From positions 160,147,352-160,211,351 of the forward strand of contig NC_080571.1 in NCBI RefSeq assembly GCF_030247185.1: 64,000 nucleotides of DNA. The letters run 5' to 3'. This stretch comes from Malaya genurostris. Its lineage: Eukaryota > Arthropoda > Insecta > Diptera > Culicidae. Of this stretch, positions 1 to 9,652 are shown piece by piece; position 1 is the first letter of the stretch, and every line of letters begins with the position of its first letter. The position numbers and the translations under genes were made by a program. The notes below the pieces were generated by a model that ran no database searches, was not told the origin of the DNA, and was given only the letters and a program-made list of their open reading frames with translations.

Positions 1-1447
1 TTACGTCACTTATACAATCATATCTCCGGAACCAAAAGTCACAGCCATTTGATCTTCGAACTTGATCAATGGCCCGACAGTAGCTTTCAAACGAGCCCAA
101 GGTTGTTAAAATCGAATCAGCCATCTCTGAGAAAATTGAGCGCGTTCAAATACAACGCTTTTTGTCGGTTACGTCACTTATACAATCATATATCTGGAAC
201 CAAAAGTCGCAATCATTTGATCTTCGAACTTGATCAATGGCCCGACAGTAGCATTCAAACGATCGCAAGTTTGTTCAAATCGGTGCAGCCATCTCTGAGA
301 AAATTTAGCGTGTTTAAATACAACGCTTTATGTCGGTTACGTCACTTATACAATCATATCTCCGGAACCAAAAGTCACAGCCATTTGATCTTCGAACTTG
401 ATCAATGGCCCGATAGTAGCTTTCAAACGAGCCCAAGTTTGTTCAAATCGGTTCAGCCATCTCTGAGAAAATTGAGCGCGTTCAAATATCTTCGAAAAGT
501 GCACAAACATACACACACACACATACATACACACACACACAGACATTTTCCGATCTCGGCGAACTGAGTCGAATGGTATATAACACTATGGGTCTCCGAG
601 GCTCCGTTCGAAAGTCGGTTTTTCCAGCAATTCTAATACCTTTCTATAGAGAAAGGCAAAAAGCCTTCTTAGTCCACTTAGGGAAATTTTCATATATCTT
701 GAAAAATCACCATAGGGGGGAGTACATGAAATTTTCGAAATCGAAAAAAAATTTTTGATGCCAAAAGGCTTAGAATTGCATGAAACGTCGAGATTTTGTG
801 TTATCTCGAAAAAAATTTGTTTTGAAAAAATCGACTTTTTGAGATATGAAAATTTTTTTAAGTCCCAGAAAGTTGATTTTTTCAAAAAATTTTTTTTTGA
901 GATGACACTAAATTTCGATGTTTTATGCAGTTTTAAGAGTTTTGGCATCAAAAAAAATTTTCGAATTTTAAAATTTCATGTACTCCTCCCTATGGTGCTT
1001 TTTCAAGATCGAAAATTGTCAAACCTTTACCACCGGGCAGCACCCCTTAAGCATGTCCGATTTAGGTCAAATTTTGCATGAAGGCTTTTTTCGAGGTGCT
1101 TAAACTTTTGAGCACTAGAACTTTACGAAAATAGAGTTGATCCCAAAATTTTGGCACCCTTATATATATGAGAGGTGAAAATCAACGTATTTTGTCGGTT
1201 ACGTCACTTATACAATCATATCTCCGGAACCAAAAGTCACAGCCATTTGATCTTCGAACTTGATCAATGGCCCGACAGTAGCTTTCAAACGAGCCCAAGG
1301 TTGTTAAAATCGGTTCAGCCATCTCTGAGAAAATTGAGCGCGTTCAAATATCTTCGAAAAGTGCACACACATACACACACACACACATACACACACACAC
1401 ACAGACATTTTCCGATCTCGACGAACTTAGTCGAATGGTATATAACA
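1..1447. repeat. Composite repeat array, left block
   Basis: Three 168-bp units occupy about 1-490; the motif GTCGGTTACGTCACTTATA recurs at 164 and 332. They are followed by a (CA)n/CATA tract (499-541), a ~117-bp module (541-657) containing GTCGAATGGTATATAACACT and ending TTTCTATAGAGAAAGG, a ~350-bp imperfect inverted repeat (668-1020), a ~150-bp tail and one more 168-bp unit from 1194 with its own (CA)n and partial module. The same order returns at 10253-18750 and 22600-26396. The short ORFs here, including those in the CA tract, are repeat shadows: the fold-back gives similar peptides on both strands. The block stops at the target site of the BEL element. Confidence 0.9.
668..1020. repeat. 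Fold-back (imperfect inverted repeat), best-resolved copy
   Basis: The left arm holds ATCACCATAGGGG, AGTACATGAAATTT, GATGCCAAAAGGCTTAGAA and, in most copies, AGTGTCATCTC in that order. The right arm holds their complements in reverse order: GAGATGACACT, AGTTTTGGCATC, AAATTTCATGTACTCC and CCTATGGTGCTTTTTC. The arms are about 150 bp each and about 80% alike by eye, around a short centre rich in A and T runs. Further copies lie near 10590-10885, 11720-12070, 12950-13308, 13620-13975, 14880-15230, 16075-16435, 17275-17560 (deleted), 22780-23090, 23745-24080 and 34640-34970. A transcript across one copy should form a long hairpin. No coding capacity is inferred. Confidence 0.85.
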
Positions 1448-1452
1448 CTATG

Positions 1453-2052
1453 TGTGGCGTGAATACTTAAGCGCACCTTCATGTGAGTAAACCAACTTTG
1501 CAATGCTCGATTGCGGGCCCCCCGAAACTTGGTCATACCTGAAAATAAACTACACTGGCTACACTGGAATGTAAACACGAAAGGAAGTAAGAGAGACTAG
1601 ATGAAAGCTATACTATAATTACTGTTTTTGAGAAGAATAGTCCAGCCACAGTTTCGAGTAATTGGCAGTGAATAACAGTTTATATAAAGCTAGTTGAATT
1701 TCCGTTTAATCAGGTACGATCAATAGATTATATATGTTTTGAATTGATTGAAATTTGAATGATTGAAAATAAATGTAGAATTAACTCTTTAGATTCGTAA
1801 GATCAGTTGCACGAGCCTAACCTTAACAGAGCAGGCGTGACATGTAACAAACCGCAAACTACTAATTGATCAGTTCGGAGATACTAAACGTAAGAAAAAT
1901 TACATATTTATATATACACATGAACTCACAGCATAAATCATGATTCCTCCACAGGAAAATTATAATCTTTCGTTGAATGAAATCACAGGTGTTTTATTTC
2001 TTCGGGATTATCGTTTCGGAAAAGTCTCTATGGTCGTTAGCCCTCGCTAACA
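1453..2052 (+). repeat. 5' LTR of BEL/Pao element
   Basis: This 600-bp copy matches 9653-10252 at a constant offset of 8200 bases. It differs at about three positions: two adjacent differences near 1507 and one near 1855. It starts TGTGG and ends CA. The primer-binding site immediately after it could not be matched to a tRNA by eye. Confidence 0.95.
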
Positions 2053-2094
2053 ATTTATAATTTTCGTTTACATAAGTAAACCAAGCGAACGGTC

Positions 2095-3822
2095 ATGTCA
2101 AGTCGAAAACTACGCTCAAAACGATCGAATAAAAAGGTCGCCGGGAAAGGTGCGAACGGTGATGTGCAAACGATAGTGACGGAAGATGCAAACGAAACCA
2201 TATTCGGACAAGCCTGCCGGGCGTGCCGTGAACTAGATACGGATGAGATGGTGATGTGTGATAGTTGCTCTAAATGGTACCATTTTCATTGTGTATGTGT
2301 TACGCAGGAAATCGAGAATTTTCCCTGGAGATGTTCCAAATGCACTGACGCAAACGGAGTTCAGGAAACAAGTTCGACTGTTAACGTTTCTCATCACAGT
2401 GATAAAAATGCACGGGAGCGAACCACTCAAAAACCATCTTCAAAAATATCGCCAAAGCAGAAGCATCAGCTGGATAGTTCGGATAAAAATCAACCAGTAG
2501 ATGTTTCATTGCCAAGCCATTCATTCAAAACAGCCGGACTGGAACAGCAGAAAGCAGATTTAACTTCAGTTGACGCCGTTCGGATGTGGACAGAACTGCA
2601 AAAGTCGATAGTTAGTGGAGCTCCATCTGTCGCGTCTAGCCGTTCGTCGCAAGCACTTGCAAGACTGCAAATACAGAGATTAGAAGACATGAGAGAAGTG
2701 GAACGACGTGAAGCTGAGCGCCAACGGGTGATCGCAGCAGAGGAAGCGAGAAGAGAGAAGGATTTTCTGGAACGGAAGTATCAATTACTCGAGCAGGCTA
2801 TGAGCCAAAGCAGTTCAATCAAAGCAGCATCGGAACCTGGGGAGGATAATTGGCTGCCGGAAGAATATCAACAGGAAACTCCAGATAATGTTAGCAATTA
2901 TTCTGTATCACACGAATCGGGTCCCCCAGATCCATTTCCTGCACCAACGTCTTCAATGTCGTGTCTGAACCGCAACATCACGCTGAATGTGACTCCCAGC
3001 AAAAACCACCCACGAGACACAACCCGTAGGCAACTGAATCTGAGTGTATGCCACCTTCGAAAGATTTCGATTGCGCAAAAACATAATCCGCCAGCAAATC
3101 CAACTAATTTAACGTCGCCTTTAATAATGAATTCAGCACCACGGGAATTTCATCCAAATAACTCGCGACTATCGCAAGATGGTCAGGATTCACGATGCAT
3201 CTCAAATCGAGAGTACCGAGGTGGATTGGATTATTCGTCGGACAGGCAACGGAATGTACTCCATCCATCATCAATGCGTAACTGTCACTCCGATGACTAT
3301 GAGCAAGATGAATCACTATCTATTTCTCGTAAACAGTTAGCCGCTCGTCAAGCCATTGATAAAGATTTGCCTACGTTCTCAGGAAATCCTGAAGAATGGC
3401 CATTGTTCGTTTCCACCTTTAATAGTACGACAGCAATGTGCGGGTTCACGAACGAGGAGAATATTGTCCGGCTTCAACGCTGTCTCAAAGGCCGCGCTTA
3501 TGAAGCGGTAAGGTGCAGATTGATGCATCCTTCCAATGTAAACGGTGTAATGTCTACGCTAAAGATGCTCTTTGGGCAACCGGAGGTAATTGTGAGTTCG
3601 ATGATATCCAAGATCAACTCTATGCCAGCTCTAAAGGAGGACAAGCTCGAAACTCTCGTGGATTTCGCCGTCAACGTTGAAAACTTCTGTGCTACAGTCG
3701 ATGCTTGCGGACTCGAAGAATATTTTTATAATGTAACCTTTCTTCATCAATTAGTAAACAAGCTTCCAGCGTCAATAAAATTAAACTGGGCCCGGACAGG
3801 TACAGACGGTCGCTTCCCATAA
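2095..3822 (+). CDS. gag: BEL/Pao Gag with N-terminal PHD finger
   Basis: The 575-residue frame starts at an ATG 42 bases after the 5' LTR. Residues about 39-82 form a PHD-type zinc finger (C4HC3 spacing: CRAC, MCDSC, WYHFHC, WRCSKC). Residues about 190-240 are a charged coiled coil rich in R and E. From about residue 415 comes the Gag core typical of BEL/Pao elements (DUF1759-like; DLPTFSGNPEEWPLF). The frame ends abruptly while homology continues one frame over towards the zinc-knuckle and protease region, so the end is a frame break near 3795-3815 rather than a true terminus. The PHD finger is a histone-tail reader fold in host proteins; a role here in choosing chromatin for integration is inference. 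Confidence 0.9.
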   Translation: MSSRKLRSKRSNKKVAGKGANGDVQTIVTEDANETIFGQACRACRELDTDEMVMCDSCSKWYHFHCVCVTQEIENFPWRCSKCTDANGVQETSSTVNVSHHSDKNARERTTQKPSSKISPKQKHQLDSSDKNQPVDVSLPSHSFKTAGLEQQKADLTSVDAVRMWTELQKSIVSGAPSVASSRSSQALARLQIQRLEDMREVERREAERQRVIAAEEARREKDFLERKYQLLEQAMSQSSSIKAASEPGEDNWLPEEYQQETPDNVSNYSVSHESGPPDPFPAPTSSMSCLNRNITLNVTPSKNHPRDTTRRQLNLSVCHLRKISIAQKHNPPANPTNLTSPLIMNSAPREFHPNNSRLSQDGQDSRCISNREYRGGLDYSSDRQRNVLHPSSMRNCHSDDYEQDESLSISRKQLAARQAIDKDLPTFSGNPEEWPLFVSTFNSTTAMCGFTNEENIVRLQRCLKGRAYEAVRCRLMHPSNVNGVMSTLKMLFGQPEVIVSSMISKINSMPALKEDKLETLVDFAVNVENFCATVDACGLEEYFYNVTFLHQLVNKLPASIKLNWARTGTDGRFP

Positions 3823-3848
3823 TCAATCTTCCATCCTTCAGTAACTGG

Positions 3849-6800
3849 TTGTACTCACTTGCCGAAGCAGCCAGTGCAGTTACATTCTCAAGTATCATTC
3901 CTGAAATCAAGAATACACGCAATGACTCACGAGCAATCAGAAAAAGTAACTCATATCTCAATGCGCATTCTGAACAGCTGTCTCCAGATCATCAGCCAGC
4001 AGTGTTATCCAACGCGAAACCACCGACCAATTGTTGTCTGGTATGCAAAGGAAACTGTAAGTCGATCGCCAAATGCAGACGATTTCTAGAATTCTCTCGT
4101 GATTCCCGTTGGTCAACCGTTCGAGACCTGGGGCTTTGCCGTAGATGCCTACGTCAGCATAAAGGAGGTTGTCAGACCAGGATGTGTGGCAAAAACGGTT
4201 GCGAACTAAAACACCACGAGCTGCTACACAATGATCTGAAACACACGACATCGCCTCAGGCAGTCTCTTCGAATTCTTGTGATCAAATTTCTCCAACTAA
4301 GCGTGACGATCTTCCCAAATCAAACTCTAGTACATCGGAACATGGATGTCACACTCATCAGGTTTCATCTAACAACGCTTTATTCCGCTATTTACCGGTA
4401 GTGCTTCATGGAAAGCAACGTTCAGTTCAAACATTTGCGTTTCTTGATGACGGATCGGAGCTTACACTACTTGATAGCGATTTGGCAGATGACTTACAAC
4501 TTGAAGGAAATATAGAACCCTTGTGTTTACGTTGGACAGGAGGAGCTACACGCCGTGAGGAACGTTCAAGGAGTGTCCGACTGGAAGTAGCCTCCAAACA
4601 TGAGCCGTTTAGGAGGTATAGTTTACACGGTGTACGCACAGTTAAAGAACTGCTTCTTCCCCCGCAAACTATGAATATAGAAGAGCTAACTACGCGGTAC
4701 CCACATCTCAGTGGCCTGCCAATTGCTTCGTACCGAGACATTCGTCCAAGGATTTTGATTGGAATCAAGCATCAACATTTGAGTTTAGTACGAAAGAGTC
4801 GTGAAGGAACTCCACATCAGCCAGTAGCCGTTAAAACCCGGTTAGGGTGGACTGTGTGCGGAGGGGGCAATTCAGACGAAGCTTCAAGCCTCGTACATTC
4901 CGTATTCCATGTGTGTTCTTGTAAATCATCAACGGATGAAGATCTCCACAAAGCGATGAAAGAATATTTCACAATCGATGGTCTTGGTGTTACTCAGCCG
5001 AAAAGAATTCTTCTCTCTGCAGAGGACGAGCGAGCACGATCATTGCTTCAAACTTGTACCGTATTCAAAGGAGATCGTTATGAAACTGGCCTGTTGTGGC
5101 GCTATGGAAACGTTCGTTTGCCAGACAGCTATCCTATGGCTCTACGGCGGCTGCAATGCCTGAAAAAACGGATGGATAAGGATCCAGAACTGGCTGAAAC
5201 TCTGAATCAAAAAATCACCGACCTTGTTACAAAGGGATACGCGAGAAAACTTACGGAGCAAGAACTAAATCAAGCTTTCCCGCGAGTCTGGTATTTGCCA
5301 ATATTCCCGGTGACTAATATCCACAAACCTGGGAAAATCCGTATGGTATGGGACGCGGCTGCAGCAGCCTACGGAGTAACACTGAACTCGGTTCTATTGA
5401 AAGGGCCTGATTTGCTCTGTGATCTGTTCAACATACTGATCCGATTTCGGGAAGGCAAGATCGCGCTGACCGGAGACGTACGTGAAATGTTTTTGCAAGT
5501 TCTTATACGAGCTGAAGATCAGCAATGTCAGCGTTTCCTCTGGTACGACGATAACGGTGAAGTAGTTGTTTACATCCTAAAGGTCATGACGTTCGGAGCG
5601 TGTTGCTCCCCTAGTACGGCGCATTTTATAAAAAATTTAAACGCCGATCGATTCATAGCGAAGTTTCCAGATGCTGTTGAAGTGATCCAGAAACGCCACT
5701 ACGTCGACGATATGCTGGTTAGTGTTGCGACGCATCAGCAAGCAATTGAACTCGCTAAACAGGTAAAGCAAATACATGCCGATGGCGGATTCGAGATCCG
5801 TAACTGGATAAGCAACTCCGAACAGGTTACTAAGGCGTTACAAGAGAAACGGACGGAGGAGAAGAGCCTTGACCTCTCTCCTGAATTTTCTACAGAAAAG
5901 GTTCTCGGCATGTGGTGGTGTACTTCTTCGGATACATTCACGTATAAGATTGGTTGGAATCGTTATGGTCGTGCTCTGCTAGAAGGTGAAATTCATCCAA
6001 CAAAAAGGGATATGCTGCGTGTCCTGATGTCTATTTTCGATCCTCTTGGACTGATCGCACATTTTCTCATGTACTTAAAAGTCATCCTCCAAGATGTTTG
6101 GCGTGCCGGAATTGATTGGGACGACCGAATCGACAACACACTGTTCGAAAAGTGGCAGAAATGGCTTCAAGTGCTTCCAAGAGTCGAAGAAATTAGTATT
6201 CCTCGGTGCTACTTCAGCCACACAGATGCTGTTGGCGAAAATATTCAACTCCACACGTTCGTAGATGCTGGCGACAATGGCATGGCAGCAGCGTGTTATT
6301 TGCGCGTCGTTCAAGACGGCATTGTTGAGTGTAGACTAGTTGCCGCGAAAACTAGAGTCGCTCCATTAAAGTATATGTCAACGCCCAAACTTGAGCTCCA
6401 AGCAGCGTTAGTGGGCGCGCGACTATCTCGATCAGTTTCCGAAGCTCTTGTTATCAAATTCTCTCGAAAAATATTTTGGTCAGACTCACAGGACGTACTA
6501 TGTTGGATCAAGTCGGATCACCGCCGTTATTCGCAGTTTGTGGCATTCCGAGTTAGCGAAATACTGGAGACGACAGAGATGAGCGAATGGAGATACGTTC
6601 CTACCGATTTAAACGTAGCAGACGATGGGACTAAATGGAAAGGGGTTCCTGATTTAACTTCAAAGGCAAGATGGTTTAACGGCCCTAAATTTCTTTATCA
6701 ATCAGACGAATGTTGGCCAGTTGCGTGTAAGAACTCGTTGGCTACAGAGCTAGAACTACGTCCGAGCGTATTAGTTCACTCCGTCGCAGCAGTGCCCGCG

Positions 6801-7196
6801 GTATGCATTACCGACTTTTCTTCTTGGAACCGGTTAGTTAATGTCGTTGCTCTGGTACGTAGATTTGTGAACAATTGCAAACTAAAACTCCAGAAAAGTT
6901 CAATCGTGGTTGGGCCGCTTTCAAGCCAAGAAATATCCTCCTCAACTCATTATTTAATCCGTCAAGCGCAGCAGGAGGCCTATCAAGACGAAATTACCGT
7001 CTTAAAACAATCACAACATGATCTAGAGCATTCTACAGCGCGGATTCATACTACAAGTTCAATTTATAAGAAATCACCGTGGATAGACCAGAATTCGATT
7101 TTGAGAATGCGAGGCCGCATCGCCGCCTGTGACTACGCTACAGAGGATGCAAAGAATCCGACAATTCTGCCCGTGACCACCATACCACCAAGTTGA
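3849..7196 (+). CDS. pol: BEL/Pao Pol: zinc knuckle, protease, reverse transcriptase, RNase H
   Basis: This long frame is offset by one from gag. In order it contains a cysteine/histidine cluster (CLVCKGNCKS onward, residues about 58-120), an aspartic protease of the DUF1758 type (FLDDGSELTLL, about residue 198), a reverse transcriptase with LTGDVREMF and the active-site YVDD (codons near 5699-5710), and an RNase H-like region (FVDAGD, KLELQAAL, FWSDSQD). The first in-frame codon shown is TTG, and homology extends upstream, so this is not a separate gene start. The frame ends near 7196 just before the integrase because of a one-base frame change near 7170. RT makes the element cDNA and RNase H removes the template RNA. 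Confidence 0.92.
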   Translation: MYSLAEAASAVTFSSIIPEIKNTRNDSRAIRKSNSYLNAHSEQLSPDHQPAVLSNAKPPTNCCLVCKGNCKSIAKCRRFLEFSRDSRWSTVRDLGLCRRCLRQHKGGCQTRMCGKNGCELKHHELLHNDLKHTTSPQAVSSNSCDQISPTKRDDLPKSNSSTSEHGCHTHQVSSNNALFRYLPVVLHGKQRSVQTFAFLDDGSELTLLDSDLADDLQLEGNIEPLCLRWTGGATRREERSRSVRLEVASKHEPFRRYSLHGVRTVKELLLPPQTMNIEELTTRYPHLSGLPIASYRDIRPRILIGIKHQHLSLVRKSREGTPHQPVAVKTRLGWTVCGGGNSDEASSLVHSVFHVCSCKSSTDEDLHKAMKEYFTIDGLGVTQPKRILLSAEDERARSLLQTCTVFKGDRYETGLLWRYGNVRLPDSYPMALRRLQCLKKRMDKDPELAETLNQKITDLVTKGYARKLTEQELNQAFPRVWYLPIFPVTNIHKPGKIRMVWDAAAAAYGVTLNSVLLKGPDLLCDLFNILIRFREGKIALTGDVREMFLQVLIRAEDQQCQRFLWYDDNGEVVVYILKVMTFGACCSPSTAHFIKNLNADRFIAKFPDAVEVIQKRHYVDDMLVSVATHQQAIELAKQVKQIHADGGFEIRNWISNSEQVTKALQEKRTEEKSLDLSPEFSTEKVLGMWWCTSSDTFTYKIGWNRYGRALLEGEIHPTKRDMLRVLMSIFDPLGLIAHFLMYLKVILQDVWRAGIDWDDRIDNTLFEKWQKWLQVLPRVEEISIPRCYFSHTDAVGENIQLHTFVDAGDNGMAAACYLRVVQDGIVECRLVAAKTRVAPLKYMSTPKLELQAALVGARLSRSVSEALVIKFSRKIFWSDSQDVLCWIKSDHRRYSQFVAFRVSEILETTEMSEWRYVPTDLNVADDGTKWKGVPDLTSKARWFNGPKFLYQSDECWPVACKNSLATELELRPSVLVHSVAAVPAVCITDFSSWNRLVNVVALVRRFVNNCKLKLQKSSIVVGPLSSQEISSSTHYLIRQAQQEAYQDEITVLKQSQHDLEHSTARIHTTSSIYKKSPWIDQNSILRMRGRIAACDYATEDAKNPTILPVTTIPPS

Positions 7197-7745
7197 TCGT
7201 TGCACATTATCACCAAAAATATCACCACCAGAATCACGAGACCGTGATTAACGAAATTCGCCAGAAATACAGCATTCCCAAACTCCGTGCGACATACTCC
7301 AAAGTAAAAAGAGACTGTCAGCGATGTATGAACCACAGAGTACTCCCGCAAGTTCCAATCATGGCCAACTTACCATCAGCACGCCTGGATGCCTTCACGC
7401 GCCCTTTCACGCATGTTGGCGTCGATTTCTTCGGACCGTACGAGATCGTCATAGGACGTCGAGCAGAAAAGCGTTGGGGGATGCTGGCAACGTGTCTCAC
7501 AGTTCGGGCGATTCACATCGAGGTTGTGAACTCACTTAGTTCTGACTCGTGCATAATGGCACTTAGAAATTTTGTGGCAAGGAGAGGTAAACCGAGAACC
7601 TTTTACAGTGATCGTGGCACTAATTTTGTCGGTGCAAACCGTGTTATCAAAGAAGAAGAAGGTTCTATCAACCATGAAGAATTGATGAGAGAATTCACCG
7701 ACGCGGAAACTAGCTGGACGTTTCTACCTCCTTCTTCTCCTCATA
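7193..7745 (+). pseudogene. BEL/Pao integrase, N-terminal part, split by insertion
   Basis: The frame carries the H2C2 zinc-binding region (HYHQKYHH...CQRC) and the first two catalytic aspartates of the integrase core (HVGVDFFGP and FYSDRGTNF). It is broken at 7745 by a mariner-like element inserted at a TA dinucleotide, before the third catalytic residue. It is also out of frame with the upstream pol by a one-base change near 7170. Integrase joins element cDNA to host DNA; this copy cannot encode it intact. Confidence 0.9.
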
Positions 7746-9056
7746 CAAGGTGAGATGAAAAAACTGCAACCAACTTCAGACTGCTGTCATTTCTAAACCG
7801 CTCGTCCCACAGCTGTCAGATTTATTCTAGTGACAGCTCATTATATTATTTACAAGCGCACAAAAGCATTTTGGTGGGAATTTTTCAGAAAAAAAGTTAT
7901 TTGTGATGGAATTCAAGTGTGATAGTGTGATTGCTTTGCATTTGGCTGGAAAACCACAAGTGGCTATCGTTAGAGCCCTCCAGCATTTAAAAGTGAAAAA
8001 ATCTTTTGTGTCTCGTACCATCGCTCGTTACCGTGATACTGGTAGCGTAGCCCGACGTCAAGGAAGTGGACGAAAAAAAACAGCAACATCGGCAGAAATG
8101 GTTCGAAAAGTGAAGAAGCGAATTGAACGAAATCCGCGTCGCAGTGGCCGAAAAATGGCTCGTGAGCTGAACATATCGCAATATGCCATTCGGCAAATAT
8201 TGAAAAATGAGCTTGGACTAAAGCCATTGAAGTTCCAAAAAGTGCAAGATCTTACTGATGCGCAAAAAAAAGTTAGACTCGAAAAAGCTAAAGAGTTGCT
8301 TCGCTTGGCCGAAGTGGTGAACTGCCGAATTTGGTTTTCTCCGATGAGAAACCATTCGTTATCCAGCAGTTTGTAAACAAACAAAATGATCGTGTTTACT
8401 TGCCAGAGAGGTCAGCTGAAAATTTGCAACTTCGGTTGGCCACCAGAACTCAAAAGCCGGCCATGGTGATGGTGTGGGCCGCCATAACAGCCGATGGTCG
8501 CTCGCCGCTCGTATTCATCGACCGTGGGGTCAAAATAAATGCGCAAATCTATCGCGAAAATATTTTGGAGGGAGTTCTGAAGCCCTGGGCACGCAAACAT
8601 TTCGGCCGCAGACCTTGGACATTCCAACAGGACTCACCACCATCGCACTCAGCACGCGCCACCCAAGAATGGTTAAGAAATGAGGTTCCTCGCTTCATTT
8701 CCACCGCACAATGGCCACCAAAATCTCCGGATGCCAATCCGTTGGACTATTGTGCCTGGGGTATTTTGGAAAGCAAGGTTGGCACTAAAAAATACCAAAG
8801 TGTCGATCATCTCAAGCAAGCGCTTCGCCGAGAATGGGACAAAATACCGCAGAGCCACTTTCGGGCAGCGTGTGATGGTTTCATTGGCCGTTTGAAGGCC
8901 ATAGTTCGTGCCAAAGGTGGCCAATTCGAACAAATCTAAACCGATTCTCAAATTTGATGTTATTTCCGACATTTTTTGCTTTCATTCAATAAAATTTAAA
9001 AAAAAATGAAAAAAATATGGCGTTTTACTTTGTTGCAGTTTTTTCATCTCACCTTG
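7746..9056 (+). mobile_element. DD37D mariner-like (maT-type) DNA transposon
   Basis: The 1311-bp insert has 25-bp perfect terminal inverted repeats beginning CAAGGTGAGATG and is flanked by TA on each side (7744-7745 and 9057-9058), the target duplication of Tc1/mariner elements. Its single gene runs on the + strand. Counting from the second catalytic Asp (FQQD) to the Asp of NPLDY gives 37 intervening residues, placing it in the DD37D group of the IS630-Tc1-mariner superfamily. The perfect repeats and near-intact gene suggest recent movement into an already young BEL copy. Confidence 0.93.
7906..8939 (+). pseudogene. DD37D transposase, one frameshift
   Basis: The ATG at 7906 opens a helix-turn-helix DNA-binding region (LHLAGKPQVAIVRALQ), a basic linker (RRQGSGRKK) and a second HTH (RRSGRKMARELNISQYAIRQ). 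The catalytic core lies one frame over from about 8331: VFSDEKPF, FQQDSPPSHSA, and SPDANPLDY with the third Asp. The two frames (7906-8376 and 8331-8939) join if one base is missing close to 8313. All three catalytic Asp residues and both HTHs are present, about 345 residues in total, close to full family length. The frameshift could be real or a sequencing or assembly indel. Confidence 0.9.
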
Positions 9057-9057
9057 T

Positions 9058-9621
9058 ATGGGTGGGAGTTGGGAACGACTGATTGGGTGCGTTAAAAAGA
9101 ACTTGATGGTAGTTCTGCATGCTCGGAAGCTCAGTGACGAAGTTCTGCGAAATGTGTTAACAGAAGTTGAAAACGTCGTAAACTCTCGACCGTTGACACA
9201 TGTTCCCGTTGACGATGATTCAGCGCCTGCTTTGACCCCGAATCATTTCCTGCTGGGATCATCCAACGGAGTTAAACCGTTAAGCACTATCGTCGATACT
9301 GATTCCGTGCTTCGTCAAAGCTGGCGATTATCTCAGGTTCAAGCAAATCGTTTTTGGACACGTTGGGTAACTGATTATCTGCCAGAAATAACCCGTCGTA
9401 CGAAATGGTTCAACTATACGAAACCGATCCAGCCGGATGATGTTGTAGTGATTGTCGACCCGCAATCTCCTAGGAGCTGCTGGCCAAAGGGGAGAATTAT
9501 TTGCACTCAACCGGGCCGAGACGGTCTACCAAGATCAGCGACTGTAAGGACTTCGGCCGGCATTTATGAACGATCAGTTGCCAAGTTGGCCATACTAGAC
9601 GTGCGGCGCGACGTTGTGTAA
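9058..9621 (+). pseudogene. BEL/Pao integrase C-terminal part (DUF5641-like) after insert
   Basis: This stretch resumes the integrase directly after the right TA of the mariner. GGSWERLIG contains the third catalytic residue (Glu), followed by the core end (NSRPLTHVP, LTPNHFLLG) and a C-terminal domain of the DUF5641 type (QANRFWTRWVTDYLP, PDDVVVIVDP). It stops with TAA at 9619-9621, about 30 bases before the 3' LTR. The apparent Met start is an artefact of the insertion junction. Confidence 0.9.
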
Positions 9622-9652
9622 GCGAACTGGTGTCCAGCGTACCTGGGGGGAG

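Noticed and set aside
1..540. CRISPR-like array of 168-bp repeats
   Set aside because: Repeats are long and contiguous with no unique spacers, in a eukaryotic transposon context.
346..546. CVCVC/THTHTH-rich small proteins in the array
   Set aside because: They are translations of (CA)n tracts and 168-bp repeat units in all frames; no start context or conservation independent of the repeat.
541..657. Pol III internal promoter or tRNA-derived SINE in the ~117-bp module
   Set aside because: GTTCGAAAGTC is weakly B-box-like, but no A box at suitable spacing and no terminator run were found.
586..1081. Hydrophobic ~90-residue proteins on both strands at each fold-back
   Set aside because: Both strands give similar peptides because the DNA is an inverted repeat; not evidence for coding.
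3770..3830. Programmed -1 frameshift between BEL gag and pol
   Set aside because: GGGCCCG at 3788-3794 is in the wrong phase and no other slippery heptamer fits; a plain indel is simpler.
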